Source of the DNA: Rhodospirillaceae bacterium CCH5-H10
Lineage (GTDB): Bacteria; Pseudomonadota; Alphaproteobacteria; Reyranellales; Reyranellaceae
Length of the DNA stretch: 10,293 nt
NCBI GenBank assembly: GCA_001557035.1
Contig: LSKJ01000888.1
Location: forward strand, 1-10,293
Direction of reading: 5' to 3'
Shown in pieces: positions 5,373-10,293 of this stretch (positions are counted from its first letter, which is position 1; each line of letters opens with the position of its first letter). A program made the position numbers and the translations under genes. Under the pieces are notes generated by a model that was not told where the DNA came from, ran no database searches, and saw only the letters and a program-made list of their open reading frames with translations.

Positions 5373-6032
5373 ATGCCCGAAACCCCGCCGAACAGTTACA
5401 GCGCCCCCGAGGCCTCTCACCGCTACGTGCTCGACCTGGTGCGCGGCGCGGACCGCGAGCGGTTCCTGGGGGCCCTGTTCGCGCCGGAGCCGCAGCGCAG
5501 CGGATTGCTGTCCCTGCTGGCATTCGACCACGAACTGGCGCGCACCCGCACCGTGACCCGGGAGCCGATGCTCGCCCGCATCCGGCTGGAATGGTGGCGC
5601 GAGGCGATGGCCGAAGCCGCCGGCAGCGGGAAGCCGCGAGTGCAGCCCATTGTCGAATCGCTCAGCGAAACCGTGCGGCGGCATGGGCTCCAGCGCGAAG
5701 CCCTGGTCAGCCTGATCGACGCCCGGGAAGAGGAGATTGAGGGGCCGCTGGATGTGATGACGGCCGGGCACGCACTGGCCGACCTCGAACTGGCGGTGCT
5801 GGGCGTCGAGGACACTGCCTCGCGGCAGGCCGCCCATGCGGTCGGCGCGGCCTGGCTGATGGGCGAGGGACCCGAGCGCGACCAGCTCGTGGGCGACGCG
5901 CGGGCGTTGCGCCGCAAGGTCGATCCGAAGGCGCTACCCATCCTGTTGCCGGCGCTCTCCCTTGGCCGGCCGATGGGGCCGCTGCGGAGGCCGCTGGCCT
6001 ATTGGTGGGCGGCAAGGCGCGGGCGATACTGA
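5373..6032 (+). CDS. Phytoene/squalene synthase-family protein, short NDUFAF6-like form
   Basis: The 219-aa product matches the non-catalytic branch of the squalene/phytoene synthase family that includes the mitochondrial complex I assembly factor NDUFAF6. Family landmarks are YVLDLVRGADRERFLGALFAP (18-38), LLAFDHELARTR (48-59), EPMLARIRLEWWREAM (64-79), LIDAREEEI (114-122) and the C-terminal WWAARRGRY. The catalytic Asp-rich motifs of true prenyl synthases are absent: only FDHE and DAREEE remnants are seen, and the region corresponding to the second motif is missing. It is also shorter than the usual ~270-290 aa, the deficit lying in the central and C-terminal helices. Hence prenyl transfer is unlikely and a scaffold/assembly role is plausible. 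No clear Shine-Dalgarno precedes the ATG, so the start could be leaderless or wrong. It probably opens the 5373-8182 operon. Confidence 0.8.
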   Translation: MPETPPNSYSAPEASHRYVLDLVRGADRERFLGALFAPEPQRSGLLSLLAFDHELARTRTVTREPMLARIRLEWWREAMAEAAGSGKPRVQPIVESLSETVRRHGLQREALVSLIDAREEEIEGPLDVMTAGHALADLELAVLGVEDTASRQAAHAVGAAWLMGEGPERDQLVGDARALRRKVDPKALPILLPALSLGRPMGPLRRPLAYWWAARRGRY

Positions 6033-6052
6033 CGGACAACCCCGGAGGAAGC

Positions 6053-6937
6053 GTGGCGAAGACGAAGGCCAATGGCATCGAGATCGAGTACGAGACGTTC
6101 GGCAGGAAGGGCGACCCGGCCCTGCTGCTGATCATGGGCCTGGGGGCGCAATTGACGCTCTGGCCGGAATCGCTGTGCGAAGGGTTGGCGAGCCAGGGCT
6201 TCTTCGTCGTGCGCTACGACAACCGCGATGTCGGCCTGTCGACGGACTTCGACCAATGGGGCCTGCCCGACCTGATGGGCTCCTTCGCCAAGCTGATGAA
6301 GGGCCAGAAGGTCGACGCGCCCTATCTGTTGAGCGACATGGCCGCCGACGCGATCGGGCTGCTCGACGCGCTGGACATCGATCGGGCGCACATGGTCGGC
6401 GCCTCGATGGGCGGCATGATCGCCCAGGTGATCGCAGCGACCTATCCGCAGCGCACCCGTTCGCTCGTTTCCATCATGTCGACCAGCGGCCGCATGGGCC
6501 TGCCGATGGGCAAGCCCGAGGCCGTGGCGATGCTGTCCGCGCTGCCCGAGGGACCCGCCCGCGAGCAGCTCGTCGCGCACGGCATGAAGCTGCGCAGCGT
6601 GATCGGCAGCCCGGGTTATCCGACCGATCCGGCGACGATGCGCACGCTGGTCGAGCGCAACATCGACCGCCGCTACTACCCGCAGGGCGCCGCCCGGCAG
6701 TATCTCGCGATCATGGTCTCCGGCCCGCGCGTCGACCTCCTGAAGACGGTGAAGGTGCCGACGCTGGTGCTGCACGGCGACGACGATCCGCTGCTTCCGG
6801 TCGAGTGCGGCCGCGACGTGGCGAGCCTGGTGCCCGGCGCGAAGATCGAGACCTTCCCCGGCTGGGGCCATGATGTTCCCGAGCAGATGGTGCCCAAGCT
6901 GGTCGGCAGCATCTCCGGTTTCTGCAAGACTGCCTGA
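6053..6937 (+). CDS. Alpha/beta-fold hydrolase
   Basis: The 294-aa product has a complete alpha/beta-hydrolase catalytic apparatus. Nucleophile Ser118 sits in the elbow GASMGG (116-121). The likely acid is Asp245 in HGDDDPLLP (241-249), and the base is His273 in GWGHD (270-274). The oxyanion-hole region is LIMGLGAQ (26-33), followed by the family RYDNRDVGLS (54-63). A helical cap occupies about 145-225. It probably hydrolyses an ester, lactone or similar bond; the substrate is unknown. The GTG at 6053 is chosen because GGAGG at 6044-6048 lies just upstream. A longer in-frame TTG at 6002 would overlap the preceding gene and lacks an RBS. Its stop overlaps the Shine-Dalgarno of the monooxygenase gene 12 bp downstream, suggesting the two enzymes act together. 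Confidence 0.92.
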   Translation: MAKTKANGIEIEYETFGRKGDPALLLIMGLGAQLTLWPESLCEGLASQGFFVVRYDNRDVGLSTDFDQWGLPDLMGSFAKLMKGQKVDAPYLLSDMAADAIGLLDALDIDRAHMVGASMGGMIAQVIAATYPQRTRSLVSIMSTSGRMGLPMGKPEAVAMLSALPEGPAREQLVAHGMKLRSVIGSPGYPTDPATMRTLVERNIDRRYYPQGAARQYLAIMVSGPRVDLLKTVKVPTLVLHGDDDPLLPVECGRDVASLVPGAKIETFPGWGHDVPEQMVPKLVGSISGFCKTA

Positions 6938-6949
6938 GGAACCATTCCC

Positions 6950-8182
6950 ATGAAGTTCGGTATCTTCTACGAGCATCAGCTTCCGCGGCCCTGGGGCGAG
7001 AAGAGCGAGTACCAGCTCCTGCAGGATTCGCTGACCCAGATCGAACTCGCCGACCGGCTCGGTTACGACTACGCCTGGGAGGTCGAGCATCACTTCCTCG
7101 AGGAGTATTCCCACTCCTCCGCGCCGGAAGTTTTCCTCGGCGCCGCGAGCCAGCGCACCAAGCGCATTCGCCTCGGCCATGGCGTGATCCAGCTCACGAC
7201 CAACAATCCGCACCGCGTCGCCGAGAAGGTCTCGACGCTCGACCTGCTGTCGGGCGGCCGCGTCGAACTCGGCATGGGCGAGGCGGCGGGGCCGGCCGAG
7301 CTGCATCCGTTCAACATCCGGGTGCGCGACAAGCGCGAGCGCTGGGAGGAGGCCGTGAAGGCCATCGTCCCGATGTTCTCGAAGGAGAGCTGGGAATTCC
7401 ACGGGGAGTATTACGACTTCCCGGCCCGCAACGTGATTCCCAAGCCGTTCCAGAAGCCGCACCCGCCGCTCTGGGTCGCCTGCTCGAACATCCAGACGAT
7501 CGGCAAGGCCGGCGAATGGGGCATGGGCGCGCTGGGCTTCACCTTCGTGACGCCCGAGGCCGCCCGCGCGTGGGTGCACAAGTACTACAACAACCTGCTG
7601 AACAACTCGAAGAAGCTCGCCGACTATCCCAGCAATCCCAACGTGGCGATGGTGTCGGGCTTCATGTGCGCGCCCACGGACGAGGAGGCCGAGGCCAAGG
7701 CCGCCGGCTGGACCTTCTTCATCTTCGCGCTCTCTTATTACGGCCGCAAAGGCGTCGATGCGCCGGGCACCTCCAATCTGTGGGACGAATACCAGGCGTG
7801 GCGCGGCGGACCGGAGGAGAAGAAAGCCCTGGAGTCGGGGCTGATCGGCTCGCCGGAAACGATCCGCAAGAAACTGCGCCAGTTCCAGGCGAGCCGCGTC
7901 GACCAGGTGATCCTGCTGAACCAGGCCGGCAAGACCAGCCACCAGGACATCTGCGATTCGCTCGATCTCTTCGCCCGCGAAGTCATGCCGGAATTCCATG
8001 CGGCGGAGGCCGAGCACCTTGTCTGGAAGCAGAAGGTGCTGGACCGCGAGATCGTGCTCGAGGATCTGGACGTCGCGAAATACGACATCTTTAGCCACCA
8101 GAACGAGCACATCGTCCGGCTCACGCCCGAGCAGCTGAAGCAGAAGATGGCGGAGAAGGAAGCGGCGGCGAAGCGCGCCTGA
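6950..8182 (+). CDS. LLM-class flavin-dependent oxidoreductase (luciferase-like monooxygenase)
   Basis: The 410-aa product is a bacterial luciferase-like TIM-barrel monooxygenase. Signatures are the N-terminal strand MKFGIFYEHQ, ADRLGYDYAWEVEHHF (34-49), RIRLGHGVIQL (72-82), HRVAEKVSTLDLLSGGRVELGMG (88-110), a PKPFQKPHPPLWVA block (164-177) and a C-terminal region SPETIRKKLRQFQ typical of the family. Such enzymes use reduced FMN (some F420) supplied by a separate reductase to oxygenate hydrocarbons, ketones, terpenoids or sulfur compounds. No reductase gene is visible here. GAGGA at 6936-6940, nine bases upstream, supports the ATG. The protein ends in a hydrophilic extension of about 60 residues (from about 350) with an Ala/Lys/Glu-rich terminus. 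The substrate is unknown; the paired hydrolase suggests an oxygenation-then-hydrolysis route. Confidence 0.92.
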   Translation: MKFGIFYEHQLPRPWGEKSEYQLLQDSLTQIELADRLGYDYAWEVEHHFLEEYSHSSAPEVFLGAASQRTKRIRLGHGVIQLTTNNPHRVAEKVSTLDLLSGGRVELGMGEAAGPAELHPFNIRVRDKRERWEEAVKAIVPMFSKESWEFHGEYYDFPARNVIPKPFQKPHPPLWVACSNIQTIGKAGEWGMGALGFTFVTPEAARAWVHKYYNNLLNNSKKLADYPSNPNVAMVSGFMCAPTDEEAEAKAAGWTFFIFALSYYGRKGVDAPGTSNLWDEYQAWRGGPEEKKALESGLIGSPETIRKKLRQFQASRVDQVILLNQAGKTSHQDICDSLDLFAREVMPEFHAAEAEHLVWKQKVLDREIVLEDLDVAKYDIFSHQNEHIVRLTPEQLKQKMAEKEAAAKRA

Positions 8183-8280
8183 GGATCGGGCTGCCGACCT
8201 GGCCGAGATTGCGGCGTAGCGTCGGGCCGCGGGATATGGCCTAATCCCTCCAAATCGCGATCCACGAAGTGGACGCAGCA

Positions 8281-8300
8281 GTTGCCGTCAGGGAGGCAAC
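8281..8300 (+). promoter_or_regulatory. Small hairpin over the SD of the DppB-like gene
   Basis: GTTGCC (8281-8286) and GGCAAC (8295-8300) are a perfect 6-bp inverted repeat around an 8-base loop. The strong Shine-Dalgarno GGGAGG (8291-8296) lies partly in the loop and partly in the 3' arm, nine bases before the ATG at 8306. It could damp translation. A stem this short may also be chance in high-GC DNA. I see no convincing promoter in the rest of the 123-bp gap 8183-8305. Confidence 0.3.
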
Positions 8301-8305
8301 GCACG

Positions 8306-9262
8306 ATGTACAGCTACGTCGCGCGACGATTGGTGTTCGGGGCGCTTACGGTCATCGGCGTATCGATCATGGTGTTCGTGGTCATGCGCATCCTGCCGGG
8401 GGATCCCCTGGTGGCGATCTTCGGCGCCGAGGGCATGACCAAGCTGACCGATGCCCAGCGAGCCCACTACATGGCCGAGCTGGGCCTCAGCGATCCGCTG
8501 TGGGTTCAATACGTTTCCTGGGTGAAGGACATCGCGCGCGGCGACTTCGGGCGTTCGTTCTTCCGCTCCGAAAGCGTCGCCGACATGATCCTGCGGCGCG
8601 GACCCCTCACCGCCGAGATCGCGGCGATTTCGGTCGTGCTTTCGTGGCTGGTCGGCATTCCCGTGGCGATCATCAGCGCGATCAAGCCCAACAGCGTCGC
8701 CGACAGCGTCGCGCGCTTCACCAGCATCCTTTTCATCGCCGTGCCGGGCTTCTGGGTGAGCATGCTGATCGTGCTGGGGCTGCTCTTCTGGTTCGGCTAT
8801 CGCGCGCCGATGGCCGGCGTGTCGTTCCTGGCCGATCCCTGGACGAACCTGCAGATCGTCATCGGCCCGGCCGTCGTACTCGGCCTGGGACAGGCCGCCT
8901 ACATCGCCCGCATGGGCCGGTCGAGCCTGCTCGAAGTGATCCGCGAGGACTATGTGCGGACGGCGCGGGCCAAGGGGCTGAACAACAAATGGGTGATCGC
9001 GCTGCACGCGCTGCCCAACGCGCTGCTGCCCGTGATCACCCTGTCGGGCGTGCTTCTCGGCCTGGTGCTGGCGGGATCCATTCCGGTCGAACGGGCGTTC
9101 GCCACGCCGGGCCTCGGGTACGCGATGTTCACCGCCGTCAGCGAACGGGACGTCTTCGTCATGCAGAACCTCGTGTTCCTCTATGCCGTCGTTTTCGTCG
9201 GCCTGAACATCCTGGTCGATGTCACCATCGCCCTGCTCGATCCGAGGATCCGGTACCAATGA
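8306..9262 (+). CDS. ABC transporter permease, DppB/OppB type
   Basis: The 318-aa inner-membrane permease belongs to the peptide/nickel (Dpp/Opp/Gsi) importer family. The start MYSYVARRLVFGALTVIGVS is the typical first helix. The N-terminal periplasmic region contains RILPGDPL (28-35) and the LGLSDPLWVQYVSW segment (59-72), followed by RGDFGRSF (78-85). Helices fall near 8-27, 102-125, 137-163, 186-204, 240-258 and 288-310. The cytoplasmic coupling (EAA) loop is YVRTARAKGL (216-225) leading to HALPNALLPV (234-243), which contacts the ATPase. The C-terminal DPRIRY is also standard. The ATG at 8306 has GGGAGG nine bases upstream. It forms a heterodimer with the product of the next gene. Substrate specificity lies in the binding protein, which is not in this window. 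Confidence 0.94.
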   Translation: MYSYVARRLVFGALTVIGVSIMVFVVMRILPGDPLVAIFGAEGMTKLTDAQRAHYMAELGLSDPLWVQYVSWVKDIARGDFGRSFFRSESVADMILRRGPLTAEIAAISVVLSWLVGIPVAIISAIKPNSVADSVARFTSILFIAVPGFWVSMLIVLGLLFWFGYRAPMAGVSFLADPWTNLQIVIGPAVVLGLGQAAYIARMGRSSLLEVIREDYVRTARAKGLNNKWVIALHALPNALLPVITLSGVLLGLVLAGSIPVERAFATPGLGYAMFTAVSERDVFVMQNLVFLYAVVFVGLNILVDVTIALLDPRIRYQ

Positions 9263-10155
9263 CGGCTGCAACCACCGATCTCGCATCCGCACCGCCCTCC
9301 CGGCTGCGCCGGCTCCTGCGTGGCCTCGGGTCGTTCTTCCGTCGCGCGCCGCTCTCGGCCTTCTGGGGCGTGATCGCCGCCCTGATCGTCGCGACGGCGA
9401 TCGCCGCGCCGCTGATCGCTCCCTATCCGCCGCTCAAGTCGGATTTCCGGGCGATGCAGAAGCCGCCGAGTGAGAAGCACTGGTTCGGCACGGACCAGAT
9501 CGGCCGCGATACGCTGAGCCGCGTCATCTACGGCAGCCGGACGTCGCTCACGGTGGCGCTGGGGGCAGTGCTGTTCGGCACCACGGTCGGGGCGCTGTGG
9601 GGGCTGGCCTGCGGCTATTTCGGCGGACGCTTCGACATGGCCAGCCAGAGATTGATCGAGTTCCTGCAATCCTTTCCGGATTTGATTCTGGCGATGGCGA
9701 TCGCCATGGCGCTGGGCGGAGGATTGATGACGGTCATCGTCGCGATCGCCATCACCCGAATACCCTTCGGCGGCCGGGTCATCCGCTCCGTCGTGCTGTC
9801 GTTGAAGGAGATGCAGTACGTGGAGGCGGCGCGCGGCATCGGTGCATCGCACAAGCGGCTGATGTTCCGGCACATCCTGCCGCAATGCGTGGCGCCCTAC
9901 CTCATCCTCGCGACGACCCATCTCGGCGTGGCCATCGTCATCGAGGCATCGCTGGGGTTCCTCGGCGTCGGCATCCCGCCACCCGAGCCGACCTGGGGGA
10001 ACATGCTGGCGGATGCGCTCAACTCCGGACTGGTGCCGCCATGGTGGCTGGTGTTCTTCCCGGGCGCCGCCATCACGCTCACGGTCCTGTCCTTCAACCT
10101 GCTGGGCGACGGCATCCGCGACATGCTCGATCCGCGGCTCCGCGGGTCTGTCTAG
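9259..10155 (+). CDS. ABC transporter permease, DppC/OppC type
   Basis: The 298-aa second permease of the importer starts at an ATG overlapping the upstream stop (ATGA), so the two are translationally coupled. A cytoplasmic N-terminus rich in Arg precedes the first helix (about 33-55). HWFGTDQIGRDTLSRVIYGSR (74-94) is the DppC/OppC signature. The EAA coupling loop is YVEAARGIGASHKRLMFRHI (187-206), and the LGFLGVGIPPPEPTWG block (232-247) and C-terminal GDGIRDMLDPRLRG are family hallmarks. Helices fall near 33-55, 98-120, 137-165, 213-235 and 265-283. In most dpp-like operons the two ATPase genes follow directly. Here at least 138 bp with a palindromic repeat follow and no further start is seen, so the ATPases lie beyond the window or elsewhere. 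Confidence 0.95.
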   Translation: MTAATTDLASAPPSRLRRLLRGLGSFFRRAPLSAFWGVIAALIVATAIAAPLIAPYPPLKSDFRAMQKPPSEKHWFGTDQIGRDTLSRVIYGSRTSLTVALGAVLFGTTVGALWGLACGYFGGRFDMASQRLIEFLQSFPDLILAMAIAMALGGGLMTVIVAIAITRIPFGGRVIRSVVLSLKEMQYVEAARGIGASHKRLMFRHILPQCVAPYLILATTHLGVAIVIEASLGFLGVGIPPPEPTWGNMLADALNSGLVPPWWLVFFPGAAITLTVLSFNLLGDGIRDMLDPRLRGSV

Positions 10156-10185
10156 AGTCTTTCCGCCTCAGATCAACCTACCAAC

Positions 10186-10293
10186 CTCATCCTGAGGAGG
10201 CCACGGAGTGGCCGTCTCGAAGGATGGGCAACAAACGTGGTGCTCGTGCCCATGCTTCGAGACGCGCTCCTGCGGAGCGCTCCTCAGCATGAG
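10186..10293. repeat. Paired palindromic REP/BIME-like element (may continue past window edge)
   Basis: Two copies of a ~45-nt palindromic unit lie head to head: left 10186-10230, right 10247-10293, with a 16-bp spacer. The right unit, reverse-complemented, matches the left over CTCATCCTGAGGAG (one mismatch) and GTCTCGAAGGATGGGCA (one mismatch), while the middle differs. Each unit is itself a hairpin: left outer stem CATCCT/AGGATG with inner GGCCAC/GTGGCC; right outer stem CATGCT/AGCATG with inner GCGCTCC/GGAGCGC. I recognise this type of repeat from intergenic regions of Bradyrhizobium- and Reyranella-like genomes. It starts 30 bp after the dppC-type stop and may also stop transcription or protect mRNA ends. 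No protein-coding sequence is apparent in 10156-10293. Confidence 0.8.

Noticed and set aside
6002..6052. An upstream TTG start giving a 17-residue longer alpha/beta hydrolase.
   Set aside because: It would overlap the preceding gene by 31 bp and has no Shine-Dalgarno, whereas the GTG at 6053 has GGAGG just upstream and starts where homology-like sequence begins.
5999..8110. A 703-codon open frame on the minus strand opposite the hydrolase and monooxygenase genes.
   Set aside because: Same shadow effect: compositionally biased, no recognisable motifs, and fully opposite two genes with intact catalytic signatures and ribosome binding sites.
8231..8248. GGGAT/ATCCC inverted repeat downstream of the monooxygenase as a terminator.
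   Set aside because: The stem is only 5 bp with an 8-base loop and no T-tract follows, so I would not call a terminator.
8261..8273. TCCAC-GAA-GTGGA inverted repeat upstream of the DppB-like gene as an operator.
   Set aside because: A 5-bp arm with a 3-base spacer is expected by chance at this scale and no second copy is seen.
9247..9258. Adjacent BamHI (GGATCC) and KpnI (GGTACC) sites, suggestive of a cloning junction.
   Set aside because: The bases encode the conserved DPRIRY end of DppB-type permeases in frame and run naturally into the ATGA overlap, so they are native coincidence.

Overview
The window is high-GC, tightly packed bacterial DNA. Gene content and order (DUF815 ATPase, yajC, secD, secF, Mth938-like protein, phytoene/squalene-synthase-like protein), together with a palindromic intergenic repeat of a type I associate with Bradyrhizobium/Reyranella-like genomes, point to an alphaproteobacterium. 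The genus is not certain.

Layout. (1) 1-134, minus: 5' end of a DUF815-type ATPase gene, divergent from the next block across a 118-bp regulatory gap. (2) 253-4609, plus: a likely five-gene operon, yajC-secD-secF-DUF498-lysE, with gaps of 23 and 9 bp, a 4-bp overlap and a 9-bp gap. It ends at a strong bidirectional hairpin at 4620-4645. (3) 4668-5264, minus: a five-helix membrane protein resembling the membrane half of urate hydroxylase PuuD, without the cytochrome c domain. It has a good sigma70-like promoter and a short leader that can form two mutually exclusive hairpins, one of which covers the ribosome binding site. (4) 5373-8182, plus: a short phytoene/squalene-synthase-like protein (NDUFAF6-like), an alpha/beta hydrolase and a luciferase-like flavin monooxygenase, spaced 20 and 12 bp apart. 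(5) 8306-10155, plus: two overlapping DppB/DppC-type ABC permease genes. (6) 10186-10293: a paired palindromic REP/BIME-like element running to the window edge.

How the genes work together. YajC, SecD and SecF are the accessory complex that uses the proton-motive force to help SecYEG export proteins. The DUF498 and phytoene-synthase-like proteins are relatives of the mitochondrial complex I assembly factors NDUFAF3 and NDUFAF6, so the neighbourhood links protein export with respiratory complex assembly. The hydrolase/monooxygenase pair looks catabolic (oxygenation followed by ester or lactone cleavage). The permeases are half of a peptide/nickel-type importer whose ATPases and binding protein lie outside the window.

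Most of the region is ordinary chromosomal housekeeping. The points worth a second look are the switch-like leader of the PuuD-like gene, cysteine-bearing periplasmic expansions in SecF and SecD, and the covarying paired palindrome at the right edge. I see no prophage, insertion sequence, CRISPR array, tRNA or rRNA, and no clearly new multi-gene system.
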